Below, one piece after another: positions 15,771 through 24,054 of a stretch of DNA of 54,183 nucleotides. The stretch comes from an uncultured Clostridia bacterium. GTDB taxonomy: Bacteria; Bacillota; Clostridia; Christensenellales; CAG-138. The position numbers and the translations under genes were made by a program. The notes under the pieces were generated by a model, which saw only the letters and a list, made by a program, of their open reading frames with translations, was not told the origin of the DNA and searched no databases. Positions within the stretch are counted from its first letter, which is position 1; the number at the start of each line of letters is the position of its first letter. The stretch is from the NCBI GenBank assembly GCA_947166925.1, contig CAMVGD010000006.1, positions 1-54,183 of the forward strand, given 5' to 3'.

Positions 15771-17216
15771 TTATGGGGATTTCTTTTGCAGTTCGGTCTG
15801 CGCCGGACCGGAAATCAACCGACCGAAACGATCGAAGCGCGAGCCGTGACAAGGACAATCCCAGCTTTTTTCATCCGGGTTCCATGCAAGTTGGCAGCCA
15901 AGATGCGGACAGACGACGTCAACCGGATACAGCGATCCGTCCGTATCCTTATATACGCCGAGCTTTTTCCCGTAAAGAGATACGATGCCGCCTTGTCCCG
16001 GCGAAAGCGCATTCACCGCCTCCGCGGGAATTTGGAAAAAGCGCCTCGTAAGTCCCTTGACCGACTGTCCGCCTTCCTTCAGCACGCCGGAGACCGTTTT
16101 CATGTTAAGCCTACCGGGAGAAAAGACATCCGCATAGGGATTTTTCTTGCCGTTGATGCTGTCTTTCAGGAACATGGCGGCGACCATGGAGGTCGTCATG
16201 CCCCATTTTTGAAAGCCCGTCGCCACATACCAATCCGGGCGGCTCGAAGCATATTGTCCGATATAGGGAACGCCGTCCCCTGTCATGCCGTCCTGCGCCG
16301 ACCAATGTGCTACCTCCCGGCTTTGGGGATACCACTCCATTGCCCTTTTGCGAAGCGCGTCGTATCGCCCGCCCGCACTGTTTTCGCCGCAGCGGTGTCC
16401 ACCCCCGCCCAACAGAAGAAGACCGTTCCATGTGCGGAAGGAATACCGGTTTTGTTCCCCATCCGCAAAGATCCACATCCCATCCATGGGCGGTGCGTTT
16501 TCCAGCGCAAGCACATAGGAGCGTTCCTGATGCATCCGGGCAAAAAACAGCCCGGGGAAGTTCACAAAGGGAGTATGACAGGCGAAAACGATCTTCTCCG
16601 CTGTAACCGTACAGCGCTCTGTAACCAGCCGATGTTCCGTTACGGTCTGCACCCTCGTGTGTTCATAGATCGTCAGGGGCTCCGAGACCGCTTTCAGAAA
16701 TTTCAGCGGATGAAACTGCGCCTGATGTGCAAAGCGTACCGCCCCGGCAGCGGGAAAAGGCAGATCCGTCTGTTCCGTAAACGACGCAGGCAGTCCGAGC
16801 GCCGCCGCACGTTCCGCCTCAGCTCTCAGTATCTTTGCATCGTTTCCGTATACATTGGCGCACTGCTCCTCAAAATCGCAGTCGATGCCGTTTTTCTCAA
16901 TCATGCGCCGGTATTCGGCAAGAGCAGCCTCGTTTGCCATAGCATACTGCTGCGCCTTGTCCTTGCCGAAGGTATCCGTCAGTTTACGGTAAATTGCCCC
17001 GTGCTGGGACGTGATCTTCGCCGTGGTGTTGCGGGTCTGTCCGCTCGCGATGCGATCCGCCTCCAGCACGACGACCCGGATTCCTGCCTCCGCAAGGGCT
17101 GCGGCGATCAGCACGCCCGCCATTCCTGCCCCGATGACCGCGACCTCCGTTTGGATATCGCCGGACAGGGTCGAGCGTTCCCGCATGGGACAGGTCTTTG
17201 ACCAAATGGATTTCAT
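15771..17216 (-). CDS. FAD-dependent oxidoreductase with C-terminal Rieske domain
   Basis: 481 residues. An N-terminal Rossmann motif binds FAD ([20 protein letters not shown], about residues 25-44, followed by [14 protein letters not shown]). The DAO-type body extends to about residue 370, with the typical late motif [12 protein letters not shown] and [15 protein letters not shown] Rieske [2Fe-2S] domain closes the protein, with ligands Cys436, His438 (CPHLGC) and Cys454, His457 (CPCHGS). It probably passes electrons between an amine or amino-acid-like substrate and the iron-sulfur centre; the substrate is unknown. Its ATG overlaps the stop of the YyaL-like gene (4 nt), so the two are co-translated. 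Confidence 0.88.
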   Translation of the reverse strand: MKSIWSKTCPMRERSTLSGDIQTEVAVIGAGMAGVLIAAALAEAGIRVVVLEADRIASGQTRNTTAKITSQHGAIYRKLTDTFGKDKAQQYAMANEAALAEYRRMIEKNGIDCDFEEQCANVYGNDAKILRAEAERAAALGLPASFTEQTDLPFPAAGAVRFAHQAQFHPLKFLKAVSEPLTIYEHTRVQTVTEHRLVTERCTVTAEKIVFACHTPFVNFPGLFFARMHQERSYVLALENAPPMDGMWIFADGEQNRYSFRTWNGLLLLGGGGHRCGENSAGGRYDALRKRAMEWYPQSREVAHWSAQDGMTGDGVPYIGQYASSRPDWYVATGFQKWGMTTSMVAAMFLKDSINGKKNPYADVFSPGRLNMKTVSGVLKEGGQSVKGLTRRFFQIPAEAVNALSPGQGGIVSLYGKKLGVYKDTDGSLYPVDVVCPHLGCQLAWNPDEKSWDCPCHGSRFDRFGRLISGPAQTELQKKSP

Positions 17217-19222
17217 CGCGATCTCTCCTTCCTTTCACGCAGTTGTGTTTCAAACGTCTCAAGGCTGTCCGTGGGACTTTGGCAAGCTCCGCCCCTGCAA
17301 AGATAATACTGCACTCCGGCTTTCGGAACAGGATACTGCGCCGTAAACGGAGCGATCTTTGCGAGGCTTTCCGCATTTTCCGGCGTTTTCACAAGCACGG
17401 TGAGGTTCAGACGCGGCTCATGGCACAGAAAGGAAAGAAGCTCCTTTGGTGGCTCCTGCGCCGCACAGACGAGCTCCGCAGACGGCCATAGCTCCTCCAG
17501 CAACGCAAGAAGCGTGAAGCTATGCCCCGCCGGATTGTCGTGGATCACCCCGGACAGATAGCGAAGCTGCTTCTCTTTTGCCCGCAGGAACCGCTCCTCT
17601 CCCGTGAGCCTTGCAAGCCTCGACAGCACCAGCGCGGCAACGGCGTTGCCGGAAGGCATGGCTCCGTCGTAGGTCTCCTTGGTGCGGGTGATCAGTTGTT
17701 CTCCGTCCGCGGAATAGGGATAAAACCCGCCCCGCTGTTCATCGAAAAAGCGGTCCAGCAACAGCCCTGCCAATCGGCATGCTTCTCCAAGATAGTCCGT
17801 TTGGAAGGTCGCCTCATATAATGCGAGAAGTCCCCAAGCATAGAATGCATAGTCGTCCGGCTTTCCGTCGTGCGCAGCGTCTCCTTCCCGCCAACGGGCA
17901 AACAGGGAGCCGTCTTCTTTTGTCAGATGCGCTTTGATAAACGCCGCTGCCCGCTTCCCGGCATCGAGATAACGCGGCGCATCAAACACGAAACCCGCCC
18001 GTGCCAGTGCCGCGAGCATGAGCCCGTTCCATGCGGTGAGCACCTTGTCGTCCGCGGAAAGTGCCGTCCGTTTCCTGCGGTATGCATACAGCTTTTCCCG
18101 CGCAGCGTTCACCCATGTCGGCTCCGTCTCCCAATCAGGCACATCTATGAGGTTTGGGATGCTCCTTCCCTCATAATGACCTCGCGGTGTGATGTCAAAT
18201 CTCTTTAGGAACCGCTCGGCTTCGGGCTCGTCCAATGCGCTAGTCACATCCTTCGGCATCAGAAGATAGTATTTTCCCTCCACACCCTCGCTGTCCGCGT
18301 CCTGCCCGCAGAAGAAACCGCCCAGGGGATCGGAAAGCTCCCGGAGCGCATAGTCCAGCGTCCGGCAGGCGATGTCCTTCCAGACCGGACGGCGGGTATG
18401 CTCGTATGCCTCCGTATAGGTCAGCGCCAGCAGAGCATTGTCATAGAGCATCTTTTCAAAATGAGGAACGAGCCACCGGTCGTCCGTGGCGTACCGGCAG
18501 AAACCGCCGCCGAGGTGGTCAAAAAGCCCGCCGCGGAACATGTGCATGAGCGTACTTTCCGCCATCTCGCGAAATGGATCTTCGCCGGTCAGGCGGGCAT
18601 AGCGAAGCAGAAGCAGGAGGTTATGTGGCGTGGGAAATTTGGGTGCGGTGCCAAAGCCGCCCCACACGGCGTCATACAGCCCGGATAGCTGCAACGCTCC
18701 TGCACGCACCAAAGCCCGGTTGGGTTCTTCGGGATCATGCTCCCGCTCTCTACGAAGATACTCGGTCAGGCGGCTTCCCTCCGCCATCACTTCCTCCCGG
18801 TTTTCATGCCACAGGGCGGATGCCTCGTTAAGCAGGGATAAAAGCTGTCTTTTCGGTAAATACGTTCCCGCCCAAAAGGGCTTTTTCTCCGGCGTCAGCA
18901 GCAACGTCAGCGGCCAGCCGCCGGAACCGTTCATGGCAAGGCACGCCGCCATATAGGCCGCGTCCACGTCCGGGCGCTCCTCCCGATCCACTTTTATTGG
19001 AACGAAATCCCGGTTGATTGCCTCCGCCACTTCCGCATCCTCAAAGGACTCATGCGCCATCACATGACACCAATGACAGGTGGAATACCCGATGCTGAGC
19101 AGTATGGGCTTCTCCTCCCGGACGGCTGCGTCAAAAGCGGTCTGTCCCCACGGTCGCCACTGGACCGGGTTCCCCGCATGCTGCAACAGGTAAGGCGATT
19201 TTTCGTATTGAAGTTCATTCAT
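17213..19222 (-). CDS. YyaL/DUF255 thioredoxin-domain protein
   Basis: 669 residues. The N-terminal 160 residues form the DUF255 thioredoxin-like domain with Cys49 and Cys52 in [16 protein letters not shown], and [10 protein letters not shown] just before. The rest is an (alpha/alpha)6-type barrel as in glycoside-processing or epimerase proteins: [62 protein letters not shown] and [16 protein letters not shown]. This matches the YyaL/spermatogenesis-associated-protein-20 family at normal length. The biochemical role of the family is not settled. It is followed with a 4-nt overlap by the FAD-Rieske enzyme and preceded by a ferritin-like gene, so a redox or iron-handling context is likely. Confidence 0.9.
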   Translation of the reverse strand: MNELQYEKSPYLLQHAGNPVQWRPWGQTAFDAAVREEKPILLSIGYSTCHWCHVMAHESFEDAEVAEAINRDFVPIKVDREERPDVDAAYMAACLAMNGSGGWPLTLLLTPEKKPFWAGTYLPKRQLLSLLNEASALWHENREEVMAEGSRLTEYLRREREHDPEEPNRALVRAGALQLSGLYDAVWGGFGTAPKFPTPHNLLLLLRYARLTGEDPFREMAESTLMHMFRGGLFDHLGGGFCRYATDDRWLVPHFEKMLYDNALLALTYTEAYEHTRRPVWKDIACRTLDYALRELSDPLGGFFCGQDADSEGVEGKYYLLMPKDVTSALDEPEAERFLKRFDITPRGHYEGRSIPNLIDVPDWETEPTWVNAAREKLYAYRRKRTALSADDKVLTAWNGLMLAALARAGFVFDAPRYLDAGKRAAAFIKAHLTKEDGSLFARWREGDAAHDGKPDDYAFYAWGLLALYEATFQTDYLGEACRLAGLLLDRFFDEQRGGFYPYSADGEQLITRTKETYDGAMPSGNAVAALVLSRLARLTGEERFLRAKEKQLRYLSGVIHDNPAGHSFTLLALLEELWPSAELVCAAQEPPKELLSFLCHEPRLNLTVLVKTPENAESLAKIAPFTAQYPVPKAGVQYYLCRGGACQSPTDSLETFETQLRERKERSR

Positions 19223-19231
19223 GGACTTTTC

Positions 19232-19666
19232 TCAAAGATAGTCCCTTAGCTCGACTGCCAGCTCTTCTTCGAGGGCAATCAGGCGTTTCGCGATCTCCTT
19301 GGATGCCTCATCCGCGGCAGCGTATTGGTTGAAGTATTTGCTTAGCGACTTAACGCCCATGTTGCAGCCGTCCGTCATAAGATTGGCGATTTCGGCGTCC
19401 GTATCGTGCAGCATAAGCTTCATTTTTGTTTTCATCTCGGACATGACCGATGCAATGGCAGGCGGGTCCTTTCCCTCGTCCTTGTATTGGTCGAGAAGCT
19501 CTTGCAGTTCCTTGCTCAGTTTCTCATGGCCGTTCTTATTTTTCGTAAGGATTTTTTCCAGTGCGTCCGAATGTACATGGCTCAATACGTCCTCGATAGA
19601 GGAAATCCCCATCTTCACGCCCTCGTCACACTCCCTGAGGAGCTTTATGGTATCCTGTTCAATCAT
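19232..19666 (-). CDS. Ferritin-like/DUF2383-type four-helix protein
   Basis: 144 residues from ATG 19666, with AGGA 8 nt upstream; a TTG at 19672 is only 2 nt from that site. The protein is almost entirely helical, with repeated acidic and His residues (LSHVHSDALEKIL, NGHEKLSKELQELL, KLMLHDTDAEIANLM, LIALEEELAVELRDYL). It resembles DUF2383-like or PA2169-like four-helix bundles. No complete di-iron EXXH pair is clear, so metal binding is only possible. It leads the three-gene minus-strand set with the YyaL-like and FAD-Rieske genes (9-nt gap to the former). Confidence 0.6.
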   Translation of the reverse strand: MIEQDTIKLLRECDEGVKMGISSIEDVLSHVHSDALEKILTKNKNGHEKLSKELQELLDQYKDEGKDPPAIASVMSEMKTKMKLMLHDTDAEIANLMTDGCNMGVKSLSKYFNQYAAADEASKEIAKRLIALEEELAVELRDYL

Positions 19667-19778
19667 TTGCAATATCCTTTCCTGCGTAATATGCCAACAG
19701 TATTCCCGCGCTTTTGTGTTATCATCCTTTTTTGATACAATATCCGTAGGAATAGAAGAAATGCTCCTTTAATCCAAG

Positions 19779-20200
19779 ATGCTCAATAGCATTCCACTGA
19801 CCAATGCTCGCCTGTCTCCGGAACATCCAAACGCATCCTCCGATAATCCGATTTACATTTTCTTAACGGACGAGCCGTATGTGGCTGCAATTAATCACGA
19901 AAGGATATCTGGACGCCATACGCAAACAGCTGCACACATAACTATTGTTGTTTTCGCGGAAGCGAAGCTCAAGAAGGCGCATATTCAGGTTTGTCGTAAA
20001 TGAGCAAGGAGATACAATAGGCAAACAAAAGAAGCTAGTCAATGAAACGAACACTCTGTAGCATGCGATTGAACGGATTGCACGCGTGCAACTGTCGGAC
20101 ATTCGTGCATAGAATTTAAAGCGAAGAAGGGCCACGGGAACTTGCAGAACGGAAAGCCGTGCAATAGAAATAGTGGGAAAAAGTTTAAGAGCGATAAGTT
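19779..20200 (+). pseudogene. Decayed second copy of the element tail (two small genes)
   Basis: Positions 19840-20003 resemble the 84-aa gene at 15240, and 20022-20200 resemble the 59-aa gene at 15491 at the nucleotide level (AAACAAAAGAAGCTAGTCAA, ATGCGATTGAACGGATTGCA). The second carries TAG and TAA stops (CTCTGTAGCATG, CATAGAATTTAAAGC) and lacks a start. The same terminator hairpin follows. It is a relic of a second element insertion or of a tandem duplication whose middle now holds the redox genes. Between 20228 and 20351 nothing further is seen. Confidence 0.75.
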
Positions 20201-20205
20201 AAGCG

Positions 20206-20227
20206 GGGGCATCTTCAGCGATGCTCC
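20206..20227 (+). terminator. Stem-loop of decayed element tail
   Basis: GGGGCATC-TTCAGC-GATGCTCC with TCCTTTTGCG after it; diverged copy of the hairpin at 15678-15701. Confidence 0.5.
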
Positions 20228-20351
20228 CGTCCTTTTGCGTTACTCTTTCTTTCCTTGTTTCGCGATTTGCTTGTCAGCATCGTGATAATTCATCTATTAG
20301 TTGAACAGTAGGATGCATTGGCGTATTCCGGCGACAGCAGTCCGAATCAAC

Positions 20352-20882
20352 TTAGACTATAAATTTGCGGTTTAGATTCAGTTCATCCACAAGCGAATTT
20401 ATTGCTTTTTTCAATGAATCTTTGATGTTTTCATAATCTTTCATACGAAGCATAAAATAGCTTTCAGGCGATATAACTTCTGATGTCAAATCGTATTTTA
20501 ACTGCGTAATCAGCAAGGCATAAGCAGCTAGAATGACATACTTATCTTCTGCTGGTTTGTTTGCAGCTTCATAAGATAATTGTTGCATTTTTACTGCTAT
20601 CTTTATTGTTTCCTTGCTACCGTATGATAAGACTTTTGAAAGCAATGCACCGTATTGTTCAACAAACTCCCGAGGATTACAAAGCTTATTCTTAATTAAC
20701 TTATCCATTAATTCACAAATATCAAACGCCAAAGCATAAATGGTCTGCGTTGCCATGTTGATTTTCTCTTTCCTTATTTCATCCTTAAAGTTCCTTTTTG
20801 TCATGAAATAAGTAATTATAAAGCCAAGTATCGTTATGCTGACTGTTAAAATTGTATCAAAATGTTTCTGTAAAAAATCCAT
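20352..20882 (-). CDS. Small membrane-anchored protein, unknown function
   Basis: 176 residues, start ATG 20882 with an AAAGGATAGGA site upstream. Residues about 8-27 form one membrane span (FDTILTVSITILGFIITYFM), followed by a Lys-rich segment (TKRNFKDEIRKEKIN) and a long cytoplasmic helical domain (YALAFDICELMDKLIKNKL, KIAVKMQQLSYEAANK, KDYENIKDSLKKAINSLVDE). It is AT-rich and unlike its GC-rich neighbours, a sign of recent transfer. No family recognised. It stands alone beside element debris and tRNA-Leu; defence-type or immunity-type membrane proteins can look like this, but there is no direct support. Confidence 0.65.
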   Translation of the reverse strand: MDFLQKHFDTILTVSITILGFIITYFMTKRNFKDEIRKEKINMATQTIYALAFDICELMDKLIKNKLCNPREFVEQYGALLSKVLSYGSKETIKIAVKMQQLSYEAANKPAEDKYVILAAYALLITQLKYDLTSEVISPESYFMLRMKDYENIKDSLKKAINSLVDELNLNRKFIV

Positions 20883-21287
20883 CTTCCTATCCTTTCTTGA
20901 TTAAAAGTGCAAGGCAATGAAAGCTATCTGCTTGCTATATAAAACAACTAATTGTTCTAATTAATTAACATCGTAAGCACAACAAATATCTATTGACCTT
21001 AACAAAAAAATCTTCTGAAAAATGAATCTTTCAAAAGAGTCCCTGCTAAACAGTTAATACCTTTCCCAACCCGATACGTAAACAATAAATCAAGAGTGAG
21101 GATGATTCTTACTATAAAGCTATCAATTGATACTGTTCTCTGCCTGATGTTTGCACTAAAACTGTACCGAGATATCGCATATACTTACATCTTCTTTTTC
21201 CGTGTCCAGTGTTCCCGAGGCTTGCTGGTGGGCAGGATCGGTAGCCCGTTCTTGAAGTGCGTTTTCTCAAATTGATCGAAGAAAAGC
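20883..21287. other. AT-rich gap without recognised gene
   Basis: No gene is seen. On the minus strand around 21185-21275 a short frame (FDQFEKTHFKNGLPILPTSK and on to a stop at 21185) may be the tail of a lost gene, since nothing precedes it but the tRNA. Confidence 0.4.
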
Positions 21288-21336
21288 AATAATCCGAACC
21301 CATCTCCTACAAGGAAGATTTGGTTCGGATTATTTT
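21288..21336 (-). terminator. Terminator after tRNA-Leu
   Basis: On the minus strand, AATAATCCGAAC pairs with GTTCGGATTATT around a loop that can itself fold, followed by GCTTTTCTTC. It starts about 5 nt after the tRNA 3' end. Confidence 0.6.
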
Positions 21337-21340
21337 GCTT

Positions 21341-21427
21341 TGGTGCCGGTGGTGGGACTCGAACCCACACGCTGTCGCCAGCAAAGGATTTTGAGTCCTC
21401 CTCGTCTGCCAATTCCAACACACCGGC
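21341..21427 (-). tRNA. tRNA-Leu (anticodon CAA)
   Basis: An 87-nt cloverleaf with encoded CCA. The acceptor arms GCCGGTG (21427-21421) and CACCGGC pair perfectly, with discriminator A. The anticodon loop CTCAAAA gives CAA, which reads the UUG codon. The variable arm is long (TTTGCTGGCGACAGCGTG), as in class II tRNAs, and the T arm is GTGGGTTCGAGTCCCAC. The 5' half is duplicated at 21566-21610. Confidence 0.95.
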
Positions 21428-21565
21428 AAGAGTTTTCCTCGAAAATCACCACTCCGGAAATCGGAGGGCATTTTGGAGGGCAAACCTCAAAAATCAAAGA
21501 TATTCAGTTTTCAAAAGCCCAGATAAATAGGGCAGTTCCGGCATCGGAACGAGAAATGACCCATT

Positions 21566-21610
21566 GGATTTTGAGTCCTCCTCGTCTGCCAATTCCATCA
21601 CACCGGCAAG
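21566..21610 (-). repeat. Partial duplicate of tRNA-Leu 5' half (att-like)
   Basis: 45 bp, 44 identical to 21386-21430, covering the acceptor 5' strand, D arm and anticodon stem-loop up to GGATTTTGAG, after which the two copies diverge (AATGGGTC here, TTTGCTGG in the tRNA). A break inside the anticodon arm is a known integration position for tyrosine recombinases. The 135 bp between the copies contain no gene. Confidence 0.75.
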
Positions 21611-21702
21611 GTGCTTTTTATTTATAGCACAGATAGGGCAAAAACGCAAGGTTTTTTTCTCGCAGGCGCTGCGGATGCAAACGGCCGGATCGGCTTTCCG
21701 GT

Positions 21703-22917
21703 TTACAGAAACAGGAGGATCACGGATCGAATCGCAAGCACGGCTGACAAAAGCACGATCGTCCATCCGGCAAACAGCAGCGCCGGCGGATGCCGGTAGT
21801 CGCCGACGATCGCGCGGCGGCGGGAGGCAAGCAATATGCAGGCAAGCGAGACCGGCAGAACGAAGCCGTTGACCGTGCCTGCGAGGATCGCGAAACGCGC
21901 TGCGCCGCCGAAGATCAGCAGGATCAGTGCGGACACGCCGATCATGCCGAGGACGAACGCGCGATCGTGCCGTTCGATGAACGGATGCAGTGTTTTCAAA
22001 AACGTCACGGAGGTATACGCCGCGCCGACCGTACAGGCGAATCCGGCGCAGAACAGCGTTATGCCGAACAGCCGCCTGCCCCACTCCCCCGCTGCCAGCA
22101 GGAACGTCTGCGCCGCGGGGTTATCGGAGGCGAGGATCGACGCCGCGTTTTCGGAAAGAAACGTTCCGCCCGCACTGCACGCGCCGATCACGCAGAAAAA
22201 CAGCAGCAGGCGGATCGCGCCCGACACAGACGCGCCGAGAACTGCCGCGCGGCGGAAGGTTTTCGGCGAACCGCCGCCCGCTTCGAGCAGGCGGTGCGCC
22301 CCGGAGAACGGGATATATCCGCCGCACGCGCCGCCGAGCAGCGTCAGCAGCGGGAAGATCGAACCGGCCCACGCGGACGGCGCGGGAACGGACGTCACCG
22401 CAAGCAGGACGGGCGGACGCGTTGCAGCGCATGCCGCAAGCACCGCGGCGACGATGATCGCGCTCAGCACGATCGCCAGCCGGTCGACGATGCGCTTTGC
22501 ACCGGCAAAGCAAAAGATCCCTGCGGCAAGCAATCCGCCGATCAGCGCGCCGATCCGCTCGTTCAGCCCTGTCGCCGCGGACAGCCCCAACGCAACGCCG
22601 CCGATGTTGCCTGCGTTGAACGCCAGCCCGCCGATCGCGATCATGACGGTCAGCACTGTACCGAGCCCTTTCTGCACGCAATCGGCGATCTGTGCGCCGG
22701 AACGCCCCGCCGCGCCGACGACCGACCAGATATTCGCCTTTGTGACGATATCCGCAAGCGTCACGAGCAGGATGACATACAGAAAGGAGGGTCCGCCCTC
22801 CGCCGAAAAGCGCGTCGTCTGGATCAGAAAGCCGGGACCGACCGCGGACGCAGCCAGCAGAAACGCCGCGCCGAGTACCGTGCCGCGCCGGATCGTCCGC
22901 TCCGCCCGTTCCGACAT
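21703..22917 (-). CDS. Nramp-family transporter, YcsG-like
   Basis: 404 residues with about 11 membrane spans. The start is ATG 22917, since GGAG is 7 nt upstream; the ATG at 22923 is too close to it. The signature SAVGPGFLIQTTRFSAEG in span 1 and GGLAFNAGNIGGVALGL in span 3 match the B. subtilis YcsG-type branch of the Nramp/LeuT-fold family. Compared with true manganese/iron Nramps, the metal-binding DPGN of span 1 reads GPGF, so Asp and Asn are missing and the substrate is probably not a transition metal. In Bacillus the YcsG gene sits with 5-oxoprolinase genes, which are not seen here. It is followed upstream by apt, 61 nt away, with a terminator between them. Confidence 0.8.
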   Translation of the reverse strand: MSERAERTIRRGTVLGAAFLLAASAVGPGFLIQTTRFSAEGGPSFLYVILLVTLADIVTKANIWSVVGAAGRSGAQIADCVQKGLGTVLTVMIAIGGLAFNAGNIGGVALGLSAATGLNERIGALIGGLLAAGIFCFAGAKRIVDRLAIVLSAIIVAAVLAACAATRPPVLLAVTSVPAPSAWAGSIFPLLTLLGGACGGYIPFSGAHRLLEAGGGSPKTFRRAAVLGASVSGAIRLLLFFCVIGACSAGGTFLSENAASILASDNPAAQTFLLAAGEWGRRLFGITLFCAGFACTVGAAYTSVTFLKTLHPFIERHDRAFVLGMIGVSALILLIFGGAARFAILAGTVNGFVLPVSLACILLASRRRAIVGDYRHPPALLFAGWTIVLLSAVLAIRSVILLFL

Positions 22918-22937
22918 ATCCATGCTCCTTTCAATAC

Positions 22938-22962
22938 AAACGCCCCGATCTGCTCGGGGCGC
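22938..22962 (-). terminator. Terminator of apt
   Basis: GCGCCCCGA-GCAGA-TCGGGGCGTTTG on the minus strand, 16 nt after the apt stop; short T-run. Confidence 0.6.
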
Positions 22963-22978
22963 AATGCATCAGTCGTTT

Positions 22979-23491
22979 TTAATACTTGAGGATCGTTTCG
23001 ACCGGATATCCCGCGAGCGTCTCGCGTCCGGGGAGGTCCGTAAGCTCAATCGCAAAGACGAAGCCGACCACGACCCCGCCCGCCTTTTCGACGAGCTTGG
23101 CGCACGCAAGCGCCGTGCCGCCGGTCGCCAGAAGGTCGTCGACGATCGCAACGCGCTGACCGGGCTTGATCGCGTCCACATGGATCTGCAGCTCGTCCGA
23201 ACCGTACTCAAGCCCGTAGGTGCAGCCGATCGTCTCATACGGAAGCTTGCCGGGCTTTCTCGCCGGAACGAATCCGGCATGCAGCGTATTCGCCAGCGCA
23301 GAGCCGAAGATGAAGCCGCGCGCCTCCGGTCCCACGACCAGATCGACGTCCTGTTCAAACAGCGGCTTCGCCATTTCGTTGATGAGCTCCTCAAAGCCGT
23401 CCGCGTCGCCGATCAGCGGCGTGATGTCGCGGAACAGGATGCCCGCCTTCGGAAAATCGGGAATGTTGCGTACCAAAGCTTTCAGATCCAT
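22979..23491 (-). CDS. apt: Adenine phosphoribosyltransferase
   Basis: 170 residues. It makes AMP from adenine and PRPP in purine salvage, in the cytoplasm. The start is ATG 23491 with AAGGAGG 6 nt upstream. Recognisable parts are IPDFPKAGILFRDITPL, VDLVVGPEARGFIFGSALA, the flexible loop with RKPGKLPYETI, and the PRPP-binding motif VAIVDDLLATGGTALA (about residues 118-133). Length and motif order are those of the family. It appears to be monocistronic; the 23492-23827 stretch upstream has no gene, only a palindromic intergenic motif (GGGACGCCGGGGTCGGCGTCCCC, 23739-23761). Confidence 0.95.
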   Translation of the reverse strand: MDLKALVRNIPDFPKAGILFRDITPLIGDADGFEELINEMAKPLFEQDVDLVVGPEARGFIFGSALANTLHAGFVPARKPGKLPYETIGCTYGLEYGSDELQIHVDAIKPGQRVAIVDDLLATGGTALACAKLVEKAGGVVVGFVFAIELTDLPGRETLAGYPVETILKY

Positions 23492-23827
23492 AGGTTCCTC
23501 CTTGCGGTTCAAAAGAACAGATTACAAATGATTATAGCATGAACGGATCGGTTTTTCAACCGGTGGCGGAAAAAGATCCGAAAAGAAACGACGGCGGGAC
23601 ACAGGGCGCCGAGGCGCAGTGGTGTCTGCCGCTGCGCGGCAGGCGATGCGGCTGCGCCGTGATGATTGCCTTCTGCAAGAGATGTATGCCCTGCGGGCAC
23701 GTTCAGGAGGATTTTCCGCCGGAGAATCTCAAATCGTGTGCGGGACGCCGGGGTCGGCGTCCCCTACAAAGCGCCGGAGCGCGGAGATGAGCGTCCGCAA
23801 AAAGTCTTGTTTTCCGATGATTAGCCG

Positions 23828-23856
23828 TTGCGAATTTCCGTCTGCTGTGGTATAAT
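23828..23856 (+). promoter_or_regulatory. Promoter of acyltransferase operon
   Basis: TTGCGA (23828-23833), 17-nt spacer, TATAAT (23851-23856). The expected start of RNA is about 23863, exactly at the left foot of the leader stem. Confidence 0.8.
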
Positions 23857-23862
23857 GCAAAT

Positions 23863-24054
23863 TGCGACACAAATCGAATACATGTTTTTTCGGACACGAT
23901 ACACAAATAGTGTAGGCTTTTTGCTTTGGCAAAAACGTAAAGCTCCATGAGCGCACTATTTGTGTGAGTGTGTTCGATTTGTGTCGCAGCAAAGGAGCTT
24001 GCGTTTTTCGTGCGCGGCTCCGGCTGCGCACTTTTTTGTTTTGGAGAATGGGGC
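23863..24054 (+). promoter_or_regulatory. Structured 5' leader with attenuator architecture
   Basis: About 190 nt from the predicted RNA start to the start codon. An outer stem pairs 23864-23882 (GCGACACAAATCGAATACA) with 23969-23987, 18 of 19 matching plus one G-T pair. An inner stem pairs 23901-23912 (ACACAAATAGTG) with 23954-23965, 12 of 12. A small hairpin TTTTTGC-TTTG-GCAAAAA (23919-23936) lies in the centre. GGAGCTT (23994-24000) can pair with AAGCTCC (23940-23946), an alternative to the inner arrangement. A terminator follows just before the ribosome site. The layout is that of a transcription-attenuating riboswitch or protein-bound leader. No T-box (TGGNACC) element is present and the class was not recognised. 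Confidence 0.65.
24010..24037 (+). terminator. Intrinsic terminator inside the leader
   Basis: GTGCGCGGC-TCCG-GCTGCGCAC (24010-24031) forms a 9-bp stem with a 4-nt loop, followed by TTTTTT (24032-24037). It ends 5 nt before the GGAG ribosome site (24042-24045) and 17 nt before the ATG, so it can stop transcription before the operon. Confidence 0.75.

Noticed and set aside
20352..20882. Phage holin or toxin
   Set aside because: One membrane span with a long cytoplasmic domain, no neighbouring lysin or antitoxin; left as unknown.
21340..21627. Small plus-strand protein over the tRNA
   Set aside because: It is the antisense reading of tRNA-Leu and its partial copy.
21836..23542. Long plus-strand frame (568 codons) opposite the Nramp-like gene and apt
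   Set aside because: High-GC antisense shadow, no ribosome site, Arg/Pro/Ala-rich without motifs; the minus strand has recognisable proteins.
23863..24054. T-box leader
   Set aside because: No T-box sequence or specifier-loop pattern was found; the downstream genes are not tRNA-synthetase or amino acid genes.
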